Notes: generated from the sequence alone by a model not told the origin. Shown: positions 1 to 8,303, counted from the first letter of the stretch. The stretch: 35,516 nt of DNA from Saccharopolyspora rectivirgula DSM 43747 (GCF_000497205.1 NZ_AYJW01000040.1:1-35516), one strand, 5' to 3'. Translations and numbers: made by a program.

Positions 1-149
1 CCGCTGTAGGAGGCGCGGAAGGCCACGTTGATCCCCCCCCCGCCGAGCGCACCGACCGCGCCCGCGATGCCGATCACCGCGCCCGACATCCGGCGGGCCC
101 AGGCGAACACCGCAGTCGCCTCGACGCCGGCGGCCACCTCGCGCTCGGC
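1..149 (-). pseudogene. NarK-like nitrate/nitrite transporter fragment fused in frame to the synthetase
   Basis: The last ~50 codons before the window edge read EREVAAGVEATAVFAWARR followed by MSGAVIGIAGAVGALGG and INVAFRASYS. The glycine-rich IGIAGAVGALGG run followed by INxxFRxSY is what I recall of a late membrane segment of actinobacterial NarK-type (NNP family) transporters, and it has no place in an acyl-CoA synthetase. The frame is the same as the synthetase frame, with no stop between. A run of nine C (33-41) encodes an unusual Gly-Gly-Gly-Gly, where homologues are expected to have two glycines and a different residue. The identification rests on remembered motif similarity over a short piece. 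Confidence 0.5.
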
Positions 150-1130
150 CATCAGCACGCCCGCCCCGCCGGAGAGCGACAGCGTGGTCAGCCGTCTTCC
201 CCGGGGGCGGCGCTGGGCGGCGAACACCTGCGCGGCGTCCAGCAGGGGTTCCAGACCGCCCACCCGGACCACGCCGTGCTGCCGGACGGCACCGTCGAAA
301 ACGGTGTCCTCGCCGGCCAGGGAGGCGGTGTGCGAGTGGGCCGCCCTGGCGCCGGCCGTGGAGCGGCCGACCTTGACCACGAGCAAGGGCTTGTCCAGCT
401 CGTGGGCCCTGCGGGCGGCGCGCAGGAACTGCTCCCCGTCCTCGAGCCCCTCCAGGTAGGCCATGAGTACTTGGACCTGCGGGTCTTCCACCAGCCCGGA
501 CAGGATTTCGGCCACCGACAGGTCTGCTTCGTTGCCCGTGTTGAGGTAGTGGGAAATGCCGATGCCCTCCTGCTGGGCCGCGCTGAAGATGAAACTGCCG
601 AACGCGCCGCTCTGGCTGACGAACGCCACCGGACCTTCGCGCAGCGCGATGTTCTCGTCCAAGGCCGAGGTGAAGGTGGCCACGGCGCGGTTCCGCACGT
701 TGATCATGCCCAAGCAGTTCGGCCCCAGCAGGCGGATCCCGCGTTCCGCAGCGATCTCGGTCAGCTGCCGCTGCAACTCGGCGCCCGCGGCTCCTGTCTC
801 CGCGAACCCCGCGGCGCCGATGATCGCGGCAGGGATCCCGCGTTCCGCGCACTTCCTGACCGCCGGGACCACTTGTTCCGCCGGCAGCATCACCAGGGCG
901 AGATCGATCTCCCCGTCGATCTCGTCGAGGCTGCGGAAAGCGGGGATGCCCTGCACTCGGCTGCGATGCGGGTTCACCGGCAGCACCCGGCCGGAATAGC
1001 CGAACCGCTTGAGGTAGTCCACCGGACGTCCGGACAGCTTCACCGGGTTGTCCGAAGCGCCCAGGATGGCGATGGACCGGGGGTGCAGCAGTTTTCCGAC
1101 GGCATCGCCGAAGTCATCACCGGCGCCCAC
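1..1130 (-). CDS. NDP-forming acyl-CoA synthetase, N-terminal part, chimeric and cut by the window edge
   Basis: Starts at GTG 1130 with an AGGAG site a few bases upstream, 21 nt after the dehydrogenase stop, so the two form an operon. The frame is open to base 1. Residues 1-320 look like the CoA-binding and succinyl-CoA-ligase-like domains of acetate/acyl-CoA ligases (ADP-forming): HPRSIAILGASDNPVKLSG, then RLLGPNCLGMIN, VAFVSQSGAFG (phosphohistidine-type loop region) and SLSGGAGVLMA. The family is about 700 residues long and ends with an ATP-grasp domain. Here, after about residue 325 (near base 150), the frame changes without interruption into a NarK-like membrane sequence, so the ATP-grasp half is missing. 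The expected reaction is activation of a carboxylic acid with CoA, paired with the upstream dehydrogenase. In its present form the product is unlikely to work. Rearrangement or misassembly are both possible. Confidence 0.8.
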   Translation of the reverse strand, partial: MGAGDDFGDAVGKLLHPRSIAILGASDNPVKLSGRPVDYLKRFGYSGRVLPVNPHRSRVQGIPAFRSLDEIDGEIDLALVMLPAEQVVPAVRKCAERGIPAAIIGAAGFAETGAAGAELQRQLTEIAAERGIRLLGPNCLGMINVRNRAVATFTSALDENIALREGPVAFVSQSGAFGSFIFSAAQQEGIGISHYLNTGNEADLSVAEILSGLVEDPQVQVLMAYLEGLEDGEQFLRAARRAHELDKPLLVVKVGRSTAGARAAHSHTASLAGEDTVFDGAVRQHGVVRVGGLEPLLDAAQVFAAQRRPRGRRLTTLSLSGGAGVLMAEREVAAGVEATAVFAWARRMSGAVIGIAGAVGALGGGGINVAFRASYS

Positions 1131-1151
1131 GTTGGCTCCTCTCCCGACGGG

Positions 1152-2294
1152 TCAGGCGTCCCGCAACAGCTGCTTGGCGATGATCAACTTCTGGATTTCG
1201 CTGGTGCCCTCGTAGATGCGGAACAAGCGGGAATCCCGGAACAGCCGCTCGACGGGAACTCCGCGCATGTATCCGGAGCCGCCGTGGACCTGCACGGCGC
1301 GATCCGCCGCTCGGGAAACCATCTCGCTGCAGAACAACTTGGCGCACGACGGAGCCAGCCGCGTGTCGGTTCCGGCGTCGAACTCGTCGGCAGCGCGCAG
1401 CACCATCGACCTGGCGGCGTACAGCTCCGCCTTCGACTCGGCCAACATCGCCTGCACGAGCTGGAAGCGGCTGATCGGTGCACCGCCCTGCCGGGCGGTG
1501 GTCGCGAAGCCGATGGCCTCGTCGAGAATCCGCTCGGCCAGTCCGACGCAGATGGCAGCGATGTGCAACCGACCGCGGCTGAGCGAAGACATGGCAGCGG
1601 AGAACCCGGTGCCCTCTTCACCGCCGACCAGAGCGTCCGCGGGCACCCGGACCGAGTCGAAGTGCACCTCGGCGGTCAAGGCACCGGCCTGGCCCATCTT
1701 CTCGTCCGGTGGCCCGACGTGGAGTCCTGCCGATCCGGCCTCCACCAGGAAAACCGAGATTCCCTTGTGCGGTTCGGCGTTCTCATCGGTCCGCGCGAAC
1801 ACCACGAACAGCCCGGCTTCAGGGGCATTGGTGATGAACCGCTTGGCCCCGGAGATGAGGTAGTCGCTCCCGTCGCGGACAGCCCGGGTGCGCAGTCCGC
1901 TGGGATCGGATCCAGCTCCTTCCTCGGTCAGGGCGAAAGAAGCGACCACATCACCTGAAGCCAGTTCGGGAAGCCAGCGCTCCTTCTGCTCTTCCGTGCC
2001 GTACTTGGAGATCACTTGCCCGGCTATGCCGTTGTTGGTTCCGAACATCGACCGGAAAGCCGGGGTGGCGTAGCCGAGTTCGATGCTCAACCGGACGTCT
2101 TCGCTCATCGACAACCCGAGCCCGCCGTGCTCCTGGGGAAGGGCGAAGCCGAAAAGCCCCATGCTGGCGGCGGTTTCCCGGATGTGCTGGGGGATCGCGT
2201 TGGTCCGCTCGATCTCGTCTTCCAACGGAACGACTTGGTTGCGGACGAAATCGCGGACGGTGCGCAGAACTTCCTCGAAATCGCTGGGATCCAT
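1152..2294 (-). CDS. acyl-CoA dehydrogenase (FadE-like)
   Basis: Flavoprotein of 380 residues that introduces a 2,3-double bond into an acyl-CoA and passes electrons to ETF. The length is normal for the family. Visible family motifs are the N-terminal helical domain with GLFGFALPQEHGGLG (about 46-60), the FAD/substrate segment FALTEEGAGSD (about 120-130), the middle beta domain, and the C-terminal RIYEGTSEIQ, whose Glu is the usual catalytic base in this family. ATG 2294 was chosen because an AGGAA site precedes it and the dehydrogenase domain begins immediately. Longer upstream reading is low-complexity and not family-like. It is followed 21 nt later by the acyl-CoA synthetase, a typical fatty-acid or branched-acid pair. 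The substrate cannot be read from the sequence. Confidence 0.93.
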   Translation of the reverse strand: MDPSDFEEVLRTVRDFVRNQVVPLEDEIERTNAIPQHIRETAASMGLFGFALPQEHGGLGLSMSEDVRLSIELGYATPAFRSMFGTNNGIAGQVISKYGTEEQKERWLPELASGDVVASFALTEEGAGSDPSGLRTRAVRDGSDYLISGAKRFITNAPEAGLFVVFARTDENAEPHKGISVFLVEAGSAGLHVGPPDEKMGQAGALTAEVHFDSVRVPADALVGGEEGTGFSAAMSSLSRGRLHIAAICVGLAERILDEAIGFATTARQGGAPISRFQLVQAMLAESKAELYAARSMVLRAADEFDAGTDTRLAPSCAKLFCSEMVSRAADRAVQVHGGSGYMRGVPVERLFRDSRLFRIYEGTSEIQKLIIAKQLLRDA

Positions 2295-2509
2295 GGTTCC
2301 TGCCCGATCGTTTCCGGTGTGCGTGCCAGGAGTCAGCGGGGAGTTGGCTGCCGGATCGTTCGTCGTTCTGGGGGAGGGAATGCGGATCGTTCGCGGGATT
2401 CGACGGCCGGGGGCGACGGCAGTTCTTGCTCGAGAAGGGGGCCGCGGCCGGGTACCGCGCTCGGTGGTGTGCCATGCCCGTATGGACCTCGCTCCCGCCC
2501 GACACGAAT

Positions 2510-2531
2510 GCTTTCCCACCGCTGGGAAAGC
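2510..2531. promoter_or_regulatory. perfect inverted repeat between dehydrogenase and LysR remnant
   Basis: GCTTTCCCA and TGGGAAAGC form a perfect 9-bp inverted repeat with a 4-nt spacer. It lies in the divergent promoter region between the dehydrogenase (start 2294) and the decayed LysR gene (start 2661). It could be an operator or a hairpin. A related, less perfect copy (TTCCCACCAGTGGAAAG) is at about 9374-9390. Confidence 0.4.
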
Positions 2532-2660
2532 TGTTTCGCGCTGAACATAGCCGCGACAGCTTGTTCCGTCCAAGACCAAGTTCATGTAGCTCTGATTCGA
2601 TATTCGAAACAATCCGTGCTGAGCAGGGCGGACGAGCTCTCCGGCGGAGAGGGCGGTGCG

Positions 2661-3550
2661 GTGGAGCTGCGCTATTTGGAAGCTTTCGCCGCGGTGGCCG
2701 AGGAGCTGAACTTCCGCCGGGCAGCTGCCCGTCTCCACATCTCCCAACCGCCGCTCCCCAACAGGTCGAAAAGCTCGAGCAGGAGATCGGAGTGCAGTTG
2801 CTCCGCCGCACCACGCGCCGCGTCCCGCTCATTCCCCGCCGGCGGGGCTTTCTCGCAGGAGGCCCGCAAACCCTGAAGTCCGCCAAGGCCGCCCGGCGCA
2901 TCACCGGGCAGGCGGCAGCCGGGCAGGCCGGTGTCATCCGCCTGGGGTTCAGCGCGCAAACCTCCTACCAGGTGATGCACCTGCTGGTGCGCAAGTTCCG
3001 CCAGCGGTTCCCATTGGTGCGCTTCGAAGTGCTCAGCCCGCTCTCCGGCGGGGAACTCAGCGATCGCACCAGCCAGCACGAGGTGGATGTCGGCCTGCTC
3101 CGGTTGCCGGTGTCAGCTCCGGGACTTCACGTGCGCGAATTGGAAAGCCATCCCCTGGTGGCCGCGCTGCCCGCTGATCACCCCTGGGCCGGGCGCGCCG
3201 TGGTGGAATTGCCGGAGCCGCAGGGAGAGGGGTTCATCTGCTCCCGACCGGTCGCGGCTCGGTGGTGAACCAGGTGGTGCAGGCGGTGTGCCTGCGCAAC
3301 GGGTTCACCACCAACCTCGTCGAGGAAGCCCCCGGACACGCGCACCACCCTCTCCCCGGTGCCAGCCTCGTCCCGTCGACCGCTGAGCACCTCAAGTTCC
3401 TGGAGCGGTGCTGGTCCTGGTGCAGGACGCCCCGGTGCTCCCGCTGGCCCTGGCTTGGCGGGCCGACGACCCGAATCCGGCTTCGCACGGACTACTGGGC
3501 TTAGGTCGACGAAGTGCTCGAAGAACTCCCGCACCCGGTGTGCGGCCATC
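2661..3550 (+). pseudogene. LysR-type transcriptional regulator, inactivated by multiple frameshifts
   Basis: A LysR gene can be followed from GTG 2661 to about 3550, but only by changing frame repeatedly. The helix-turn-helix reads ELRYLEAFAAVAEELNFRR and AARLHISQPP, then loses one base near 2757 and continues in another frame as QQVEKLEQEIGVQLLRR. A compensating pair of indels lies around 2835-2870. The effector domain (GVIRLGFSAQTSYQVMHLL) stays in one frame to about 3240. One base is then missing, and VVNQVVQAVCLRNGFT follows in a third frame. Further shifts lie at about 3340-3365, 3400 and 3480 (VLVQDAPVLPLALAWRADD, then VDEVLEELPHPV). The divergent position next to the dehydrogenase/synthetase operon suggests it once controlled that operon. 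Neighbouring genes are intact, so sequencing error over the whole area is less likely than true decay. Confidence 0.88.
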
Positions 3551-3596
3551 GGTGGAGTGGCCGCGGCCGGCGGAGCGGTGCCGGGGAGTCCTGCCA

Positions 3597-4391
3597 TCAC
3601 TGCATGGGGCGGGTGGCCACCGCGGTGACCGAGCAGAACCCGACCGGGCCGTTGAGGTCGTGCACGGTGCACTCGGCCACGGCCACTCCCGCATCGCTGA
3701 TGTGGCCGCTGGATTCGAACCCGATCAAATCGCCCACCGGGAGCCTGGACAGGGTGAGGGTGTAGTCGCTGTTGATGAATTCCAGGCCTGTGGTGCTGTA
3801 GTTGGCCAGCGGGCTGGCGAAATCACCGGCCATCGCCGCCCGGACGAACGGGGACATCGGCTCGTCGTCGACGAGGTTGTGGCGCTCCCGCGCCCAGGCC
3901 CGCCGCTTGCCGGCGATGCGCAGGTCCTTGGCCGGGTTGCCGCTCTCGTCCACGTACCAGACGTCGAAGGGCAGCGGGCTTTCCGGAGCCGGGCCGAGCG
4001 CGTCCGGTGCGGGCATGTCCCACGGCGGGGTGGACGGCACCTGGCCGTTCGGCTGCTCACCGCGGCGGAGCATGACCGCGCTGGCCCGCGCCACCGGCTG
4101 GTCGTCGGCGTACGCGGTGGCATCGACCACCTTGATCCGCCGCCCCTGGCGCACCACCCCGGTTTCGACCCGGACGGGCACCATCCCGGTGTTGCGGAAC
4201 AGGTCGACGGTCAGCCGGGCGAACTGCAGTTCCGGGTCGCCGTGTTCGATTTCCACCGCGCGGGCGAGCAGGCCTCCGAGCAGCCGCCCGTGCAGCATGT
4301 CGGTTGACCACGGACTGTGCGCGTGCGGCTGAGGGAGGAAGAGGCTGCCGGAGCGGGAGAAGAAGGGGGCTGGCTCGGTGGTGCTCGTCAA
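3597..4391 (-). CDS. acyl-CoA thioesterase-like protein (TesB-type double hotdog)
   Basis: Protein of 264 residues resembling the thioesterase-like superfamily (4HBT_3/TesB type), which hydrolyses acyl-CoA to the free acid and CoA. Visible features are the N-terminal hotdog with MLHGRLLGGLLARAVE and FARLTVDLFRNTGM, the basic segment VETGVVRQGRRIKVVDATAY, and the second hotdog ending LANYSTTGLEFINSDYTLTL and GHISDAGVAVAECTVHD. The start is TTG 4391, preceded by AGGAGG with a short 4-nt spacing, and the reading that follows is family-like. The next gene upstream on the same strand is more than 500 nt away, so it is probably transcribed alone. It lies 3' to 3' with the LysR remnant. The substrate is unknown. 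Confidence 0.82.
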   Translation of the reverse strand: MTSTTEPAPFFSRSGSLFLPQPHAHSPWSTDMLHGRLLGGLLARAVEIEHGDPELQFARLTVDLFRNTGMVPVRVETGVVRQGRRIKVVDATAYADDQPVARASAVMLRRGEQPNGQVPSTPPWDMPAPDALGPAPESPLPFDVWYVDESGNPAKDLRIAGKRRAWARERHNLVDDEPMSPFVRAAMAGDFASPLANYSTTGLEFINSDYTLTLSRLPVGDLIGFESSGHISDAGVAVAECTVHDLNGPVGFCSVTAVATRPMQ

Positions 4392-4916
4392 TGCGCCTCC
4401 TAGCGGTCGACCGGGTTCTCCCGGGCTGTTGGTGTTCTCGTTTCTTACTGCACCCGGTGGTGCCCCGGCCAGCTTCTGTGGCCAGGGCCGCCAACGCCGG
4501 TGCCGGTCCGAGAGGAGTCGGGTGCTTCGTCCCGTGTTCCCCGTTCGGGAGGTTCACACGGGATCGCAGACCGGGTTCCGCGGACACCGATCCGGTATTT
4601 GCCCACGTCGCTGGTGGATTGACCAGCTCCTCGGCGACTCGAGCCGCGCTCCTGCCCCGGTCCGCGGCCCGGGGGTGATCACCGGAGCCCGGCGCGGCGC
4701 GGAGGTCGAAGTCGGGGTTCGCAGCCTTGAGCCGCCCGCGGTGGCCAGGGGGATCGTCGGTGCCTCGGCCAGGTGCGGTGCAGCTTCGCCGGCTGGCACG
4801 ACCGCGCCGCAGCCGTGGCGCGGTGCCTTCCGGAACGTGCTGCGCGCCGACCGGGGCGGGGCTCAGCCGCCCGAGGGACGAGACGCGGACGGGGCGGGCT
4901 GCAGCTGGTCAGTTGA
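4392..4916. other. 525-nt intergenic stretch, no gene seen
   Basis: GC-rich sequence between the SixA-like gene and the thioesterase gene, both on the minus strand. The open frames here lack family-like residue patterns and convincing starts. Upstream of the thioesterase it must hold that gene's promoter, but no clear -35/-10 pair could be picked. Confidence 0.5.
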
Positions 4917-5405
4917 TCAGTCCCGCGGCCTGGCGAAGGTGTCGACGTTCGCCCACTGCTTGCCCGCGGCAGACCACGCCGCCGAGGTGGCCAGCACGGC
5001 GATCGACCCGGTCTTCAGTTCAGCGGGTTCGCCGGTGAGCAAGCTCAGCAGTTCTTCCAGGCCGGGGTTGTGCCCGACCAAGACCGCGGTCAAGGAGGTG
5101 CTCGGCAAACCCCTGATCGCGCTCAGCAGGTCGTCGGCGGAGCCCTGGTAGATGCGTTCGTCGAACTGCACGGTGGGCGAGGCGGGCACCTCCGCGCCGG
5201 CCAACTGCCACGTCTCCCGGGTGCGCCGGGCAGGGGAGCAGAGGACGACCTCGATGCCTGGCAGGTTCTTCCGCAGCCACTTGCCCACCCGGGGCGCGTC
5301 TGCGAGTCCCCTGTCCGCCAAGGGGCGGTGGAAGTCGTCCGTTCCTTCCGGCCACGCCGACTTGGCATGGCGGATCAACACGAGTCTGCGCTGTGCTCTC
5401 ACCAC
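4917..5405 (-). CDS. SixA-like histidine phosphatase
   Basis: Small histidine-phosphatase-superfamily protein of 162 residues, the usual SixA length. The family removes phosphate from phosphohistidine proteins or small phosphoesters. The catalytic RHAK motif is at residues 12-15 (LVLIRHAKSAWPEG, His13), followed by PLADRGLADAPRVG, the CSPARRTRETW arginine motif and the second histidine motif LVGHNPGLEELL. The start is GTG 5405 or the adjacent GTG 5402. The RBS is weak and the upstream reading is not family-like, so a leaderless or poorly led start is likely. It is divergent from the SDR gene with 484 nt between them. The physiological substrate cannot be deduced. Confidence 0.88.
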   Translation of the reverse strand: MVRAQRRLVLIRHAKSAWPEGTDDFHRPLADRGLADAPRVGKWLRKNLPGIEVVLCSPARRTRETWQLAGAEVPASPTVQFDERIYQGSADDLLSAIRGLPSTSLTAVLVGHNPGLEELLSLLTGEPAELKTGSIAVLATSAAWSAAGKQWANVDTFARPRD

Positions 5406-5889
5406 CGGACCATCGTAGGGGGTGTTCGGCGGCCTCAGCGGCACAACCGGAATTCTCCGCGTCACCCGGACGCCGGGGCCGTGGTGCAGGCAGCGGACGT
5501 TCGCAAGCGGCCGTTCGGGTGCCTCTGGTCCGGATTGGACGTTCGACCGGGCAGATCGCGTCGCCGCTCCGGTGGCCGAGCCGTTCTTCCTCGCGACGTG
5601 TGGAGTCCTCGCGCGAACCGGTTCGCAGGAACCGCGTCCGGCGTGCGGCTTCGGCCGCACCAGTTCGTCCCGCGGTGCTCGCTGGTTCGGGGTTCACGCG
5701 GCAGGTCGTCGCGTTCCGCCGGCGGCGTCGAGGTCGTCCTTCCACTGGGGGCGCCCGTTGCGAAGCGGTTGCCCGCACCTCGGATCCATAGGAAGCCCCT
5801 ACGGATCTGTTCGCAAATACCACTTTGACCCGCTTTGATCACCGAGCATTGAATGATTTTCCGGCACACCGGGTGGAAAGGATGCGCAC
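5406..5889. other. divergent intergenic region, no gene seen
   Basis: 484 nt between the SixA-like gene (minus) and the SDR gene (plus). The last 80 nt before the SDR are less GC-rich and include TTGACC at 5825-5830, a possible -35 element. No good -10 could be assigned. No convincing coding sequence was seen. Confidence 0.4.
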
Positions 5890-6654
5890 ATGCGTCTGGA
5901 AGGTATTTCGGCGGCGGTGACCGGCGGAGCTTCGGGGCTGGGGCTGGCGACCGCCCGCAAAATGATCAAAGCCGGAGCTCAGGTGACGCTGATCGACCTG
6001 CCGGGTTCGGCCGGTGCGCAAGTGGCCCAGGAACTCGGCGATGCTGCACGCTTCGTCGCCGCTGACGTGACGGACGAACAGCAGTTCGCCAGCGCACTCG
6101 ACGCGGCTGGGGAAACCGGGCCGTTGCGCGCGCTCGTGCACTGCGCCGGCCGAGGGGCCCACATCCGGTTGGTGGAGAAGGACGGGCAACCGGGGGCGCT
6201 GAAGCCCTTCGAAGAAGTCATCGAGCTCAACCTGATCGGTTCGTACAACGCGCTCCGCCTCGGCGCGGCTCGCATGGCGCGTCATGAACCGGTGGACGAC
6301 GAGCGCGGGGCGATCGTGCTGACCGCTTCGGTGGCGGCCTTCGAAGGACAGATCGGGCAGATCGCCTACACCGCTTCGAAAGCCGGCGTGGTGGGGATGA
6401 CGCTGTGCGCTGCCCGCGACTTGGCCAGCAAGGCGATCCGGGTGTGCACCATCGCCCCCGGCATCATGGACACCCCGCTGCTCGGCGGGTTGCGGAACGA
6501 TGTGCGCGCCTCGCTGGAGGATTCGGTGCCACATCCGCGGCGGCTCGGCAGCCCGGCCGAATTCGGCGCGTTGGCCTGCAGCATCGTGGAAAATCCGTAC
6601 CTGAACGGGGAGACGATCCGGCTGGACGGGGCGATCCGGATGGCGCCTCGCTGA
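5890..6654 (+). CDS. short-chain dehydrogenase/reductase (3-hydroxyacyl-CoA dehydrogenase type II-like)
   Basis: Classical SDR of 254 residues, an NAD(P)-dependent alcohol/ketone oxidoreductase. It has the Rossmann motif TGGASGLG (about 11-18), acidic VTLIDLPGS suggesting NAD preference, AADVTDE, the ALVHCAGRG segment, catalytic Ser in VLTASVAAFEG, YTASK as the catalytic Tyr-x-x-x-Lys, and IAPGIMDTPLL. The long insert between the NAG-like segment and the next helix and the C-terminal NGETIRLDGAIRM resemble type II 3-hydroxyacyl-CoA dehydrogenases (HSD17B10-like), which oxidise branched 3-hydroxyacyl-CoAs. ATG 5890 is preceded by GGAAAGGA at a suitable distance. It stands alone and ends in a hairpin shared with the convergent Nudix gene. 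Confidence 0.9.
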   Translation: MRLEGISAAVTGGASGLGLATARKMIKAGAQVTLIDLPGSAGAQVAQELGDAARFVAADVTDEQQFASALDAAGETGPLRALVHCAGRGAHIRLVEKDGQPGALKPFEEVIELNLIGSYNALRLGAARMARHEPVDDERGAIVLTASVAAFEGQIGQIAYTASKAGVVGMTLCAARDLASKAIRVCTIAPGIMDTPLLGGLRNDVRASLEDSVPHPRRLGSPAEFGALACSIVENPYLNGETIRLDGAIRMAPR

Positions 6655-6662
6655 GCCTCGGC

Positions 6663-6693
6663 GCTCCCGGCGCCGCTCCGGCGGGCCGGGAGC
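6663..6693. terminator. hairpin between convergent SDR and Nudix genes
   Basis: GCTCCCGG (6663-6670) and CCGGGAGC (6686-6693) form a perfect 8-bp stem with a 15-nt loop, 9 nt after the SDR stop and 9 nt from the Nudix stop. It has no T-run, so it is a candidate bidirectional GC-type terminator. Confidence 0.6.
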
Positions 6694-6702
6694 ACGTTCG
6701 AG

Positions 6703-7182
6703 CTAGTCGATCCGCCCGCGTTCCCGCAGCACCTCCTCGAGCCGCTGGACGAAGGCGTGCTGCGCGGAGTTCATCTTCTCCCGGGCTTCTGCGAAGTCGT
6801 ACCACTGGGCGCGGTCGACCTCGGGGAAGCGTCGCAGCTGCCCGGACTTCGGCGGCCATTCCAGCTCGAACTCGCTGCTGCGCAGCTGAGAGGGGTCGAA
6901 GTCCCCCTCGACCGCCCAGGCGGTCACCACCTTGCCGCCCTTCTGCTTCACTTGGCCGAGGGGAACCAACTCGGGGTCGGGCAGGTGCGTTCCGGTCTCC
7001 TCGGCGAACTCCCGGAGCGCGGTCGTCTGCAACTCCTCGGAATCGCTGCACTCCCCTTTGGGGATCGTCCATGCGCCGGCGTCCTTGTTCCTCCAGAACG
7101 GGCCGCCGGGATGGACCAACATCACCAGCGGGGTCCGGTCCACGACTTTGAACAGCAGTATTCCTGCGCTGTGCTTGCTCAC
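6703..7182 (-). CDS. Nudix hydrolase
   Basis: Nudix-family pyrophosphohydrolase of 159 residues. The Nudix box begins at Gly43 (WTIPKGECSDSEE) with Glu49, Arg57-Glu58 and Glu61-Glu62 in the GX5EX7REUXEEXGU spacing (ALREFAEETGT). SAGILLF at the N-terminus is typical. The opening and the WPPKSGQLRRFPEVDRAQW segment resemble Nudix proteins that act on nucleotides or diadenosine polyphosphates, but the substrate is not determinable. GTG 7182 was chosen because the family domain begins there. The RBS is weak. It is head to head with the DinB gene with 90 nt between starts, and convergent with the SDR. Confidence 0.88.
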   Translation of the reverse strand: MSKHSAGILLFKVVDRTPLVMLVHPGGPFWRNKDAGAWTIPKGECSDSEELQTTALREFAEETGTHLPDPELVPLGQVKQKGGKVVTAWAVEGDFDPSQLRSSEFELEWPPKSGQLRRFPEVDRAQWYDFAEAREKMNSAQHAFVQRLEEVLRERGRID

Positions 7183-7272
7183 CCGTCCATGCCACCACGT
7201 CGGCGCGAGCCGGTCATCGCGGCGTCTCGGCGCTCCGCTGCTGGATCCGGGGGGATCGGTGATGCTGGACGG

Positions 7273-8292
7273 GTGGAGCAAGTGGTGCTGCATGTCGATC
7301 TCGACCAGTTCGTCGTTGCGGTGGAACTGCTGCGGCACCCCGAACTGCGCGGAAAACCCGTCCTGGTGGGCACGGGTGGTCCGGACCAGCGCGGAGTGGT
7401 GGCTGGAGCTTCCTACGAGGCCCGGGAGCGAGGGGTGCACTCGGGGACTCCGCTGCGCACAGCCGCCGCTCGCTGCCCCGAAGCGGTCTTCCTCCTCGCC
7501 GATCAAGACGCTTACCTGGACAGTTCAGCGGCCGTGATGCAAGCGCTGGGGGAAGTGGGCGGCGTCTTGGAAGTGGCGGGTTGGGACGAGGCCTTCCTGC
7601 TGGTGACCACCGCGAACCCGCAGCAGTTCTCCCGGCAGGTGCAGCAGCTGGTGCACGCCCGCACCCAGCTGCACTGCTCGGTGGGGATCGGTGACAACAA
7701 GCTGCGGGCCAAGATCGCTTCTGCGCTGGCCAAGCCGGCGGGTGTGTTCCGGCTGGACGCCGGGAACTGGGTGGCGGTGATGGCGGACAAGCCGACCGAA
7801 GCGCTCCTGGGGGTGGGGCTGAAGACCGCGCGCCGGCTCGAGGCCAACGGCATCCGCACCGTGGGCGAGCTGGCCAGGGCCGGGTTGGCGGAGATGGCCG
7901 CCGTGTTCGGTCCGAACATCGGACCTTGGCTGGTGGCCACCGCATACGGCTACGACTCCTCGCCGGTGACCGATGCCCCGTACCAGCCGCGGTCCCACGG
8001 CCACGAGGTCACCTACCAGCAGGACCTGCAGGACCCCGCTGCCGTCCGGGATGAAGTCGTCCGGTTGGCCGCGCTGGTGGTCGCTGATCTGGACCGGGAG
8101 GGGCTGCTCGCCCGGCGGGTGGTGGTGAAGGTCCGCGATTCCCGGTTCGCGACCAGCACGCACGGGGTGACCTTGCCGGAGCCGACGCGCCGGCGGGAGG
8201 CGCTGGAGCGCGCTGCGGTGGCGGCTTTGGAGCGGTTCCGGTTGGTCAGCCCCCTCCGGCTGATCGGTGTCCGGGCCGAGCTGGTCAACTGA
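7273..8292 (+). CDS. dinB: Y-family DNA polymerase IV (DinB2-like)
   Basis: Translesion DNA polymerase of 339 residues, close in layout to the mycobacterial DinB2 type. The catalytic carboxylates are in LHVDLDQF (Asp9, Asp11) and GWDEAFL (Asp105, Glu106). The steric-gate region DLDQFVVAVE, the palm motif GVVAGASYEARERGVHSG, the VGIGDNKLRAKIAS segment and the helix-hairpin-helix LLGVGLKTARRLEANGI follow in the usual order. The C-terminal little-finger domain ends PLRLIGVRAELVN, and I see no beta-clamp QLxLF motif at the end. The start is GTG 7273, immediately before the domain, with a weak RBS. No LexA/SOS box was seen in the 90-nt divergent region shared with the Nudix gene, so SOS control is not evident. 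Confidence 0.92.
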   Translation: MEQVVLHVDLDQFVVAVELLRHPELRGKPVLVGTGGPDQRGVVAGASYEARERGVHSGTPLRTAAARCPEAVFLLADQDAYLDSSAAVMQALGEVGGVLEVAGWDEAFLLVTTANPQQFSRQVQQLVHARTQLHCSVGIGDNKLRAKIASALAKPAGVFRLDAGNWVAVMADKPTEALLGVGLKTARRLEANGIRTVGELARAGLAEMAAVFGPNIGPWLVATAYGYDSSPVTDAPYQPRSHGHEVTYQQDLQDPAAVRDEVVRLAALVVADLDREGLLARRVVVKVRDSRFATSTHGVTLPEPTRRREALERAAVAALERFRLVSPLRLIGVRAELVN

Positions 8293-8303
8293 GGTGGAAC
8301 CGC

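Noticed and set aside
276-1958. Long plus-strand open frame over the synthetase and dehydrogenase
   Set aside because: It is a GC-driven shadow. The residue pattern is not protein-like, while the opposite strand gives clear acyl-CoA synthetase and dehydrogenase motifs.
7183-7272. SOS box between the Nudix and DinB genes
   Set aside because: Searched by eye for a TCGAAC-N4-GTTCGA-type sequence; none found.
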